The notes under the pieces: model-generated
Databases searched by the model: none
The model's input: the letters and a program-made list of their open reading frames with translations, nothing else
Told to the model about the DNA's origin: nothing
DNA from: Caulobacteraceae bacterium
Lineage (GTDB): Bacteria; Pseudomonadota; Alphaproteobacteria; Caulobacterales; Caulobacteraceae
Assembly (NCBI GenBank): GCA_003161535.1
Contig: PMOM01000153.1
Span: forward strand, 12,163 to 22,970
Direction of reading: 5' to 3'
Length of the DNA: 10,808 nt
Made by a program: the position numbers and the translations under genes
Part shown: piece after piece, positions 1 to 6,567 of the stretch
Position numbering within the stretch: the stretch's first letter is position 1
Layout of the letters: each line of letters starts with the position of its first letter

Positions 1-680
1 GTCAGGACCTGGACGTACTTGGCTCCCGCTCCATCGTCGATCGTGGTCTTCCCGGGCAGCACGACGCCTTTCACCGACCGATAATCCGAATAGCTGGTGG
101 AGATCGTCTGCGATCCCGGCCTCTCGACCACCCGCGCCAGCCGGTGAGTGGCGGCGTCGAACCAAGCTTCGAAGGTCTTGCCGCCCCGAGGCGTGACCTC
201 GAGAACCTCATAAGCATCACCGCCATTGTCCTTGCGGATGCCTCGCGCGACGATGCCTGCGCCGCCGCGATCGGTTCGCCACCACAGGTTGGCGCGGCGA
301 TAGGCGTCATTCACCGCCATGGCGTATTGTTCGCCGCCATCCTGCTGCGTCACCGCTCCCGAGAGGTCCTTGAGCCACGCGCGAGCGCCATCGAACCCGC
401 GCGCTTGGGTCGCCGGACCGCCGGTGAGGGTGTCGACGAAGCGGCCGGCATCAAGGTCGGTAAGGGACGTGGCGCGGCCGGCCAGACCAACACCGGTGAA
501 GACATATTGGCTCTCGACCGCCCCCCCGACGGAGACGGCGCCCAAGGCCGCCTGGTCAGCGGCGAGCACTTGCGCCACGGATTGCTGGGAAGTCACCGCC
601 GCGGGTTGCGCAACCGCGCCGCCGACCACGACGCTGGCGATCGCCAGCGTCACCGCCAGGGCGGGTATTGGATACGCCAC
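1..680 (-). CDS. Secreted retropepsin-like aspartyl protease family protein (N-terminal part)
   Basis: Reading the minus strand from a GTG at 680 gives about 226 codons open to the window edge, so the C-terminus is missing. An in-frame TAA lies two codons upstream of this GTG and AAGGGA sits 9 nt before it, which fixes the start. The protein opens with a hydrophobic signal peptide (residues about 6-24) ending in GGAVA|QPAA, a good signal-peptidase I site, so export to the periplasm or beyond is likely. Oddly, the short n-region (MAYPIP) has no basic residue. The rest (for example FDGARAWLKDLSG, AYRRANLWWRTDRGG and YEVLEVTPRGGKTFEAWFD) resembles the N-terminal half of alphaproteobacterial proteins annotated as aspartyl proteases, some of which carry a C-terminal PDZ domain. 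The catalytic D-T/S-G motif would lie beyond the window, so the protease assignment rests on family memory and is not shown here. It is transcribed divergently from sidA-dnaE. Confidence 0.6.
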   Translation of the reverse strand, partial: MAYPIPALAVTLAIASVVVGGAVAQPAAVTSQQSVAQVLAADQAALGAVSVGGAVESQYVFTGVGLAGRATSLTDLDAGRFVDTLTGGPATQARGFDGARAWLKDLSGAVTQQDGGEQYAMAVNDAYRRANLWWRTDRGGAGIVARGIRKDNGGDAYEVLEVTPRGGKTFEAWFDAATHRLARVVERPGSQTISTSYSDYRSVKGVVLPGKTTIDDGAGAKYVQVL

Positions 681-775
681 GCTTTAAGTTCCCTTCGTTG
701 CCCGCAAGCATGCGACAGCCCAGAATCGGTTACAAGTTAAGCTTGGCCGGGAGCGATGGGCGTCGAGCCGTAAGG

Positions 776-787
776 GTCAGCGCTGAC
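776..787. repeat. 12-bp perfect palindrome GTCAGCGCTGAC
   Basis: GTCAGC/GCTGAC is a perfect inverted repeat with no spacer, in the 272-bp divergent region between the protease-like gene and sidA. It lies about 100 bp upstream of either start and about 100 bp from the SOS promoter. It overlaps a GACTC site (785-789). It could be a regulator's operator, but a 12-bp palindrome can also arise by chance. Function unknown. Confidence 0.35.
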
Positions 788-889
788 TCCATTGGCGCCG
801 AAAGACCACGCCCGCCTCCTGCTGATGTGTGTGGTCATCACCGTCGGATTGCACCGGACAGGACGAGCGCCGGACTGCAATGGTTGAGC

Positions 890-919
890 TTGACATAAGA
901 ACAAAACAGGAACATTCGT
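890..919 (+). promoter_or_regulatory. Promoter of sidA (consensus -35, weak -10)
   Basis: A perfect TTGACA -35 hexamer occupies 890-895. With a 16-18 nt spacer the -10 falls within about 912-919 (ACATTCGT), which is a poor match, so its exact position is uncertain. The start of transcription would be near 925, leaving a leader of about 28 nt before the sidA ATG. The LexA box fills the spacer between -35 and -10, the arrangement expected for a promoter that LexA blocks directly. Confidence 0.65.
899..913. promoter_or_regulatory. SOS box (LexA operator), GAAC-N7-GAAC
   Basis: GAAC at 899-902 and GAAC at 910-913 are separated by exactly seven bases. This equals GTTC-N7-GTTC on the other strand, the direct-repeat LexA operator known from alphaproteobacteria and unlike the palindromic CTG-N10-CAG box of E. 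coli. It starts 3 nt after the -35 hexamer, so bound LexA would exclude RNA polymerase. Further half-sites follow at 918-921 (GTTC) and 925-928 (GAAC), not at the canonical spacing. The position, 39 nt before a SidA-like gene, strongly supports a real site. Confidence 0.88.
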
Positions 920-939
920 TCGCTGAACGCACCATTGGG

Positions 940-944
940 AAGGA
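940..944 (+). promoter_or_regulatory. Strong ribosome binding site of sidA
   Basis: AAGGA (within GGGAAGGA, 937-944) lies 8 nt before the ATG at 953. This is an almost ideal Shine-Dalgarno sequence and spacing, and it supports translation of the 29-codon frame that follows. Confidence 0.75.
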
Positions 945-952
945 TTATCATC

Positions 953-1042
953 ATGATTCGTATCGCGCGTGAGTCGCTGGCGCTTGCGTCAGTGGTCGGG
1001 TTCGTTTGGATGGTATGCCAGGCGGCGCAGTTGGCGGCCTGA
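953..1042 (+). CDS. sidA: SidA-like SOS-induced cell division inhibitor, 29 aa
   Basis: ATG at 953 opens a frame of 29 codons ending in TGA (1040-1042). The peptide starts [12 protein letters not shown], with basic residues at 3 and 6, and continues into a hydrophobic segment (about residues 8-29, including [16 protein letters not shown]). It should be a single-pass inner-membrane peptide with a short basic N-terminus, probably cytoplasmic. Caulobacter crescentus SidA is a 29-residue inner-membrane protein, repressed by LexA, that stops division after DNA damage by acting on the late divisome (FtsW, with FtsN contact reported). The identical length, the membrane character, the LexA box with -35 element upstream, the strong ribosome binding site and the adjacent dnaE all fit. 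As I recall, sidA also neighbours dnaE in Caulobacter. I could not align the residues, so orthology is inferred from features and context. Gene finders will usually miss a frame this short. Part of it is covered by upstream extensions of the dnaE frame, which are unlikely to be used. Confidence 0.85.
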   Translation: MIRIARESLALASVVGFVWMVCQAAQLAA

Positions 1043-1062
1043 TTCGGATGGAGACCGCGGAG

Positions 1063-4000
1063 ATGACGAAGCAGGCGGAGGGATTCGTCCATCTGCGGGT
1101 GCGGTCCGCATACACTCTGCTTGAGGGGGCCATCAAGGCCGAGGCGATCGGCGGCCTGGCGGCGGCCGATGGGATGCCGGCCGTGGCGCTCACCGACCGG
1201 GCGAACCTCTTTGGGGCGCTGGAGTTCTCGGTCCTCACGCGAGATGCGGGCGTACAGCCGATTGTTGGTTGCGCCTTGCCGGTGACGGGCCTGGGATGCG
1301 GGCCGCCGGAGCGCTGGGCGCGCATACCAACCCTGGTGCTTCTGGCTCAGAACGAGGCGGGCTACCGCAACCTTTGCGAGCTTTCCACCGCGGCCTTTCT
1401 GGAGGTTGAGGCGCACGAGGCGCCGCACGTTCCGTGGGGGCGAATCGCCGCGCACGCCGAAGGGCTGATCGCGCTTTCGGGTGGCTCTGACGGTCCCATC
1501 GACCCGCTGTTCGCCGCAGGACGAACCCATGAGGGACGCGCGGCGCTGGAGGATCTGCGCCGGGTGTTCGGGGACCGGCTGTATGTGGAGCTGCAGCGCC
1601 ATGGGCTGGCCAGCCAGGCGGTTGCCGAACCAGGGCTGGTCGCCTGGGCTTACGAGAGCGACGCGCCGCTCGTGGCCACCAACGATGTCTACTTCGCGAA
1701 ATGCGAGACCTGGCAGGCGCACGACGCCCTTTTGTGCATCGCCGACGGCGCCTTCGTCGATCAGGAGGACCGTCGCCGCGTGACGCCGGAGCACTGGTTT
1801 AAGCCGGCCGGTGACATGCGCCGTCTGTTCGCCGATCTGCCGGAAGCTTGCGACAACACTCTTGAGATCGCGCGGCGTTGCGCCTTCATGGTGGGCAAAC
1901 GAGAGCCGATCCTGCCGCGCTTTCCAACCACCGAGGGCCGATCGGAGGATGAGGAGCTCGCCGGGCAGGCGCGCGAGGGGCTGCGCGCGCGCCTGGACGC
2001 CGCGCCGCCACCCGAGGGTGAAGAGGATTATTGGGAGCGGTTGGAACGCGAAATCGGCGTCATCCAATCGATGGGTTTTTCGGGCTATTTCCTGATTGTT
2101 TCGGACTTCATGAAGTGGGCGGTGGCGCACGACATCCCGGTGGGACCGGGCAGGGGCTCGGGGGCGGGATCGGCGGTGGCCTGGTCCTTGTTGATCACAG
2201 GCATCGATCCCCTGCGTTTCGGACTGCTCTTTGAGCGCTTCCTCAATCCCGAACGCATCTCCATGCCCGACTTTGACATCGATTTTTGCCAGGAGCGGCG
2301 CGAGGAGGTGATCGCCTATGTTCAAGCGCGCTATGGCGCGGACCGAGTGGCGCAGATCATCACCTTCGGCACCTTGCAGGCCCGCGCGGTGCTGCGCGAT
2401 GTCGGCCGGGTGATGCAGCTGCCCCTGGGACAAGTCGATCGTCTGGCCAAGATGATTCCCAACAATCCGGCCGCGCCGGTGACCCTGGCCCGGGCCATTG
2501 AGCTGGAGCCGCGCTTGCAGGCGGCCCGGCGGGATGACGAAGCGGTGGCGCAGGTGATCGACACCGCCCTGCAACTTGAGGGCCTCTATCGCAACGCATC
2601 CACCCATGCCGCCGGCGTGGTTATCGCCGACCGCCCGCTGACCGAGCTTGCGCCCCTCTACCGGGACCCCCGATCCAGCGTACCGGCGACGCAATTCAAC
2701 ATGAAGTGGGTGGAAAGCGCCGGCCTAGTCAAATTCGACTTCCTTGGGCTCAAGACCCTCACCGTCATTCATCGGGCGGTAAAACACCTTGAGCGCCGGG
2801 GAGCGGGCTTGGCCATCGACCTCTTGCCGCTGGATGATCCGGCCACCTACGCGTTGGTATCGTCCGGTCACACGGTGGGGGTGTTCCAGATGGAAGGCCA
2901 GGGCATGCGCGACACCCTGCGCAAGCTGCGACCATCGAGCGTGGAAGAGATCACCGCGCTCATCTCGCTTTATCGGCCGGGCCCGATGGATTCCATTGAC
3001 GAATATGTCGACTGCAAAATGGGTCGCCGGCCGGTGAATATTCTGCCCGGCCTGGAGGCGGCTCTGGCCGAAACCTATGGAGTGATCGTCTATCAGGAGC
3101 AGGTCATGCAGATCGCTCAGATCCTGGCTGGCTACTCCCTGGGCGAGGCGGATCTGCTGCGCCGCGCCATGGGCAAGAAGAAAAAGGAGGAGATGGACCA
3201 GCAGCGGGCTCGTTTCCTCTCCGGGGCCGCGGCGCACGGCCTGGCGGTCCTTGAGGCCGAGTCGATGTTTGAGCGCATGGCCAAGTTCGCCGGTTACGGC
3301 TTCAACAAGAGCCACGCCGCCCCGTACGCCCTGATCGCCTACCAAACCGCCTGGCTGAAGGCCAATGCGCCGGTGGAGTTCTTCGCCGCGTCGATGAGTC
3401 TGGATATCTCCAATACCGACAAGCTGGCGGTGTTCTATCAGGACGCCAAGCGTCAATCGGCGCCCATTTTGCCCCCGGACATCAACCGATCGGGCGCGGA
3501 CTTTGAGGTCGCCGACGGCCAGGTGCTCTACGCGCTGGGCGCCGTGCGCAATGTCGGCCAGCAAGCCATGGCGCACGTCGTGGAAATTCGCGAGGCGGGG
3601 GGCCGCTTCAGCGACCTGTTCGACTTTCTCGAACGCATCGATCCGCGGCAGGTGAACAAGCGCGCCTTGGAGAGTCTGGCCCGTTCAGGCGCATTTGATT
3701 CCATCCACCCAAATCGCGCGCAGATCGTCGCCAGCGCCGATTTCTTGATCGGCTACGCCCAAAGCATGGCCGCCGACCGCGCCTCATCTCAGGAAAGTTT
3801 GTTTGGCGAACGCGCCGAGGCCGTCCGACCGCGTCTGGCCAAGACCGAGCCATGGGATCCGGTGCGCCAGTTGGACGAGGAGTTGGCGGCCGTGGGCTTT
3901 TATCTGAGCGGGCACCCGCTGGATGACATGCTCGAGGTCCTGCGTCGACACCGCACCACCTTCCTGGTGGACGCCGTCGCCGCGGCCGCCGCCGGCGCGG

Positions 4001-4488
4001 AAGCCTTCCGCATGGTCGGCATGGTCCGCCGTCGGCAAGAACGCTCATCAGCCGCCAGCAGCGGAGGCAAATTCGCCTTCGTTTCCCTGTCCGACCCGAG
4101 CGGCGAATACGAAGTCTTGTTCCAGCCCGAAGTGCTGCGCCGCTGTCGCGATCTGCTCGAGCCGGGCCGGGCGATCATCCTTCGGGTGCGGGCCAAGGCC
4201 AGCGACGGCGAAGTGCGCTTCTTCGCCGATGACGCCGAGCCTCTTGAGCGGGCCATCGAGAAAGTCGCCGCCGGCCTGCGCATCCACCTTTCGCCATCGA
4301 TCACCGAGATCGAGGTTCTCAAGGCCCGCCTTAAGCCGCAAGCCTCCGGCGGTCCGGTGATCTTCGTCGCCGCTTTCGCCGGCGGTCGCGAGGTGGAAAT
4401 GCGCCTTCCGGGCCGCTATCAGCTCGACCCGGCCATGCGCGGCGCCCTGAAGATCGCGCCTGGTGTGGCGTTCCTGGAGGATGTCTAG
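1063..4488 (+). CDS. dnaE: DNA polymerase III subunit alpha (replicative, DnaE1 type)
   Basis: This 1141-residue protein is the catalytic subunit of the replicative polymerase. Domains in order: PHP (about 8-280), polymerase palm, thumb and fingers (about 290-800), helix-hairpin-helix (about 850-880), clamp-binding peptide and C-terminal OB fold (about 970-1045). Catalytic acidic residues are D403 and D405 in MPDFDIDFC and D559 in [11 protein letters not shown], matching E. coli D401, D403 and D555. GPGRGSGAG lies near residue 363. The fingers motif [18 protein letters not shown] (about 745) is of DnaE1 type; the mutagenic DnaE2 has a different sequence here. QESLF at 910-914 fits the beta-clamp consensus. 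The PHP metal-site region reads HLRVRSAYT where intact PHP domains have H-x-H-S-D, so no nuclease activity is expected and a separate DnaQ should proofread. Start: the frame is open upstream (TTG 1006, ATG 1015, ATG 1048), but those starts overlap sidA. ATG 1063 has GGAG 9 nt upstream and gives the usual N-terminus just before [10 protein letters not shown]. The gene begins 20 nt after sidA and is probably co-transcribed with it. Confidence 0.97.
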   Translation: MTKQAEGFVHLRVRSAYTLLEGAIKAEAIGGLAAADGMPAVALTDRANLFGALEFSVLTRDAGVQPIVGCALPVTGLGCGPPERWARIPTLVLLAQNEAGYRNLCELSTAAFLEVEAHEAPHVPWGRIAAHAEGLIALSGGSDGPIDPLFAAGRTHEGRAALEDLRRVFGDRLYVELQRHGLASQAVAEPGLVAWAYESDAPLVATNDVYFAKCETWQAHDALLCIADGAFVDQEDRRRVTPEHWFKPAGDMRRLFADLPEACDNTLEIARRCAFMVGKREPILPRFPTTEGRSEDEELAGQAREGLRARLDAAPPPEGEEDYWERLEREIGVIQSMGFSGYFLIVSDFMKWAVAHDIPVGPGRGSGAGSAVAWSLLITGIDPLRFGLLFERFLNPERISMPDFDIDFCQERREEVIAYVQARYGADRVAQIITFGTLQARAVLRDVGRVMQLPLGQVDRLAKMIPNNPAAPVTLARAIELEPRLQAARRDDEAVAQVIDTALQLEGLYRNASTHAAGVVIADRPLTELAPLYRDPRSSVPATQFNMKWVESAGLVKFDFLGLKTLTVIHRAVKHLERRGAGLAIDLLPLDDPATYALVSSGHTVGVFQMEGQGMRDTLRKLRPSSVEEITALISLYRPGPMDSIDEYVDCKMGRRPVNILPGLEAALAETYGVIVYQEQVMQIAQILAGYSLGEADLLRRAMGKKKKEEMDQQRARFLSGAAAHGLAVLEAESMFERMAKFAGYGFNKSHAAPYALIAYQTAWLKANAPVEFFAASMSLDISNTDKLAVFYQDAKRQSAPILPPDINRSGADFEVADGQVLYALGAVRNVGQQAMAHVVEIREAGGRFSDLFDFLERIDPRQVNKRALESLARSGAFDSIHPNRAQIVASADFLIGYAQSMAADRASSQESLFGERAEAVRPRLAKTEPWDPVRQLDEELAAVGFYLSGHPLDDMLEVLRRHRTTFLVDAVAAAAAGAEAFRMVGMVRRRQERSSAASSGGKFAFVSLSDPSGEYEVLFQPEVLRRCRDLLEPGRAIILRVRAKASDGEVRFFADDAEPLERAIEKVAAGLRIHLSPSITEIEVLKARLKPQASGGPVIFVAAFAGGREVEMRLPGRYQLDPAMRGALKIAPGVAFLEDV

Positions 4489-4499
4489 ACTCCCTCCGC

Positions 4500-4512
4500 G
4501 ACCAATCTGGTC
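4500..4512. terminator. Small hairpin between convergent genes (possible weak terminator)
   Basis: GACCA-ATC-TGGTC forms a perfect 5-bp stem with a 3-nt loop in the 22-nt gap between the dnaE stop (4488) and the stop of the convergent aminotransferase gene (4511). A further TCC/GGA pairing outside a small internal loop could lengthen it. There is no T tract on either strand, so intrinsic termination is doubtful. Convergent transcription with so little space may instead rely on Rho or polymerase collision. Confidence 0.25.
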
Positions 4513-5779
4513 AGGAGATCAGAAAGCGCATCTTCTCCACCGGGGCGAGGTGCGGGATCTGGGTCCTGAGAGACTGAAAGGCGCCGTCCGCCGCCTCAAG
4601 AGCCTGGTCGATGTCGACGTCCGTCATCGCCGCGCACAGAAACATGTTGTGCCAGGGATGCACATAGACACCCTGCTTGAGCATTTCGGAGGACCAGCAG
4701 AATCCCCGGCGCAAATCGGGGTCGTCTTCAAACAGGAAAAGCGGCATGGTCACCGGTCCGCTCTGGCGCAGGCCAAGCCGGTGAGCGCTGGCCAGTTCCG
4801 CCAAACCGTCGCGCAGACGATGTCCCAGGCGATTGATGTGCTCGAGGTAGTCGGTCTGCCGCACCCGCCGCAGGGTCTCGAGCGCGGCGGCCATGGGCGC
4901 GGCCTGAAACCAGAATGAGCCGGTCGCGTAGATGGCGCTCGCCGCGCGCCGGGCCTTGTCGGCCCCCACCAGGGCGCTGATCGCGTGACCATTGGCGATG
5001 CACTTTCCCCATGTCGACAGATCCGGCGCCACGCCCACCACCGACCAGCTGCAGTCGCGGGCGATGCGGAAACCGGCGCGAACGTCGTCCACCACCAGAA
5101 GGGCGCCGACCGCGTCGCAAAGTTCGCGAGCCCGACGCGCATAGGCCGGGTCGGGCAGGACCTGATCGACGAACGCGTCATGTTTCAGAGGCGCGGCGAA
5201 AATGGCGGCGAGATCTTCGCCAGCGGCGCTGGCCGCCGCTTCGAGGCTGGCCACGTCGTTGTAGTCACAGAGGATCTGGTTGGCCTTGTCCTCCGGAGTC
5301 GTTCCCGCCGGCCGCATGGAACACCAAGGCGCCGCGCCGTGATAGGCGCCTTTGGCCAGTATGACCGTCGTCCTGCGGGTGTGGGCGCGGGCGATCATCA
5401 GCGCCATCAAGGTGGCGTCGGCGCCGTTCTTACAGAACATGGCCCAGTCGGCGTGGCTGATCATGCCGGTCAAGGTTTCAGCCAATTCCACCATCAGGCC
5501 GGTCGGACCGGTCAGGGTGTCGCCCCTGGTCAATTGATCCGCGTACGCCGCGTCGATGACCGCGTCGCCATAGCCGAACAGGTTTGGACCGTAGGCGCAC
5601 ATGAAGTCGAGCAGCTCGTGGCCGTCGGCGTCCCACAGCCGCGCGCCCCTACCCGCGCTGAAGAACTGCGGGTAGTCATCCGGCAAAAGGCGCACCGACT
5701 GGTGTCCGTACATGCCGCCGGGAATCACCGCTTCGGCGCGGGCCCGAAGCTCGCTATCGTGGCTATTCGACTTGGTCAT
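4511..5779 (-). CDS. Class-III PLP-dependent aminotransferase, glutamate-1-semialdehyde aminomutase-like
   Basis: The frame has 422 residues from ATG 5779 to TGA 4513-4511. It has the class-III (fold type I) layout: NGADAT (118-123) at the phosphate cup, AYHG (145-148), VVDDVRAGFR with D231 to hold the pyridine nitrogen, and DLSTWGK with K259 as the PLP lysine. The D231-K259 distance of 28 equals that in glutamate-1-semialdehyde aminomutase (HemL), its closest relative by motif and length (HemL is about 430). The loop after YHG is shorter than I recall for true HemL and lacks the S-G-V-x-T gating motif. Alphaproteobacteria normally make 5-aminolevulinate by ALA synthase, so a HemL role is unlikely. 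A transaminase or mutase acting on another small amino or keto compound is more probable; the substrate is unknown. It is the third gene of a three-gene operon and its ATG overlaps the previous stop by 4 nt (ATGA), which implies translational coupling. It is cytosolic, with no signal peptide. Confidence 0.85.
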   Translation of the reverse strand: MTKSNSHDSELRARAEAVIPGGMYGHQSVRLLPDDYPQFFSAGRGARLWDADGHELLDFMCAYGPNLFGYGDAVIDAAYADQLTRGDTLTGPTGLMVELAETLTGMISHADWAMFCKNGADATLMALMIARAHTRRTTVILAKGAYHGAAPWCSMRPAGTTPEDKANQILCDYNDVASLEAAASAAGEDLAAIFAAPLKHDAFVDQVLPDPAYARRARELCDAVGALLVVDDVRAGFRIARDCSWSVVGVAPDLSTWGKCIANGHAISALVGADKARRAASAIYATGSFWFQAAPMAAALETLRRVRQTDYLEHINRLGHRLRDGLAELASAHRLGLRQSGPVTMPLFLFEDDPDLRRGFCWSSEMLKQGVYVHPWHNMFLCAAMTDVDIDQALEAADGAFQSLRTQIPHLAPVEKMRFLIS

Positions 5780-6567
5780 GGCATCACCGCATAGATCATC
5801 ACCCCGGTCGCGACGGCCAGGTTCAGGCTGTCGGCCCGGCCCCGCATGGGGATTTTGACCGTCGCGTCGCAGATTTCCGCCAGGTCGGCGCTCAGGCCCG
5901 CCCGCTCGGGGCCCATGAGGATCAGGGTCGGAGATCGATAGACGGCGCCGCGAAAATCGGTGGTCGCCGAAAGCAGGGTCCCGACCACGGCGCCCGGCCA
6001 GCCCCGGCGCCAAGCGATGAAGGCTTCAACGCTGGTCTTGACCAGGGTGACGGCGAAGATCGAGCCCATGGTCGCCCGCACCGCCTCGACCGAAAAGGGA
6101 TCGCAGCAGTCGCCCACCAATATTACGCCGCCGCAGCCCGCCGCATCGGCGGTGCGCACGATGGCGCCAAGATTGCCCGGGTCGCGCACCGCCTGCAGGG
6201 CGATCCAACAAGGCGACACATCGGGGACGATGGCGGCGAGGGGGGTGAGCCGCTGCTCGAAGACCGCCAGCGCCGCCTGGGGATTGTCGCGCCGAGATAT
6301 CTTCGCCAGGACCGCATCGCTGACCTGCGCCGTCTCCGCGGCCACGGCGGCGGCGTCTCGCACCAGGGGATGTCCCGCGATCTGGGTCCCATGCAGCAAC
6401 AGGCGTGGCGCAAAACCGAGGCGTACGCCCTCTGTGACGCTCTTGAGCCCCTCGACCAGGAATAGCCCGCTCTCCTCTCGCGCCTTGCGCGAATGGAGGC
6501 CGCGCGCCGCCTTGACCAAAGGGTTGGTAAGCGAGGTGATCGATCGGCCCGTCACGACCCGCTCCAT
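5776..6567 (-). CDS. TrmH/SpoU family RNA 2'-O-methyltransferase
   Basis: This 263-residue SPOUT methyltransferase transfers a methyl group from SAM to a ribose 2'-OH in rRNA or tRNA. The N-terminal part (about 10-100) is a substrate-binding domain (SLTNPLVKAARGL, LFLVEGLKSV). The catalytic part carries the three SpoU motifs: motif 1 NLGAIVRTADAAG (132-144, with N132 and R138), motif 2 LMGPERAGLS (217-226) and motif 3 IPMRGRADSLNLAVA (239-253, with S247 and N249), where the knotted SAM site forms. The layout resembles RlmB-like and TsnR-like enzymes, but the exact nucleotide cannot be assigned. The start is ATG 6567, since the N-terminus then matches the family. The longer frame upstream is the shadow of the preceding gene. 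The first 16 nt overlap the end of the upstream methyltransferase gene, and the stop overlaps the start of the aminotransferase gene. Translation of the three is therefore probably coupled. Confidence 0.9.
   Translation of the reverse strand: MERVVTGRSITSLTNPLVKAARGLHSRKAREESGLFLVEGLKSVTEGVRLGFAPRLLLHGTQIAGHPLVRDAAAVAAETAQVSDAVLAKISRRDNPQAALAVFEQRLTPLAAIVPDVSPCWIALQAVRDPGNLGAIVRTADAAGCGGVILVGDCCDPFSVEAVRATMGSIFAVTLVKTSVEAFIAWRRGWPGAVVGTLLSATTDFRGAVYRSPTLILMGPERAGLSADLAEICDATVKIPMRGRADSLNLAVATGVMIYAVMP

Larger units (their letters stand above)
723..1086. other. Cluster of six GANTC (CcrM methylation) sites
   Basis: GANTC occurs at 723, 785, 955, 971, 1041 and 1082. Scanning the whole window by eye found about 26 sites: none in the first 720 bp, and about 20 spread over the 9.7 kb after this cluster. 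GANTC is the target of the cell-cycle methyltransferase CcrM in alphaproteobacteria, and methylation at promoters can recruit GcrA. The sites at 723 and 785 are upstream of the sidA promoter. The site at 955 includes the G of the sidA ATG, and those at 1041 and 1082 flank the dnaE start. A regulatory role is inference. Confidence 0.4.

Noticed and set aside
144..740. Plus-strand open frame of 198 codons at the left edge
   Set aside because: It is antisense to the protease-like gene, whose signal peptide, start and family-like segments are coherent. The plus-strand product has no recognisable features.
681..760. CtrA box (TTAA-N7-TTAA) upstream of the protease-like gene
   Set aside because: Only single TTAA half-sites occur (near 684 and 737); no second half is found at seven-base spacing.
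838..2694. Long minus-strand open frame of about 618 codons over the sidA-dnaE region
   Set aside because: It lies antisense to the well-supported dnaE, is rich in Arg, Gly and His with no recognisable domain, and is a typical shadow frame in GC-rich DNA.
2725..3576. Minus-strand open frame of 283 codons inside dnaE
   Set aside because: It is the shadow of the conserved polymerase core; the translation has no domain signature.
1063..4488. Error-prone polymerase DnaE2 of an ImuAB cassette, suggested by the SOS box upstream
   Set aside because: The fingers segment [18 protein letters not shown] and the N-terminus are of DnaE1 type, and no imuA or imuB lies upstream.
4985..5794. Plus-strand open frame of 269 codons
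   Set aside because: It is antisense to the class-III aminotransferase, whose PLP motifs are intact.
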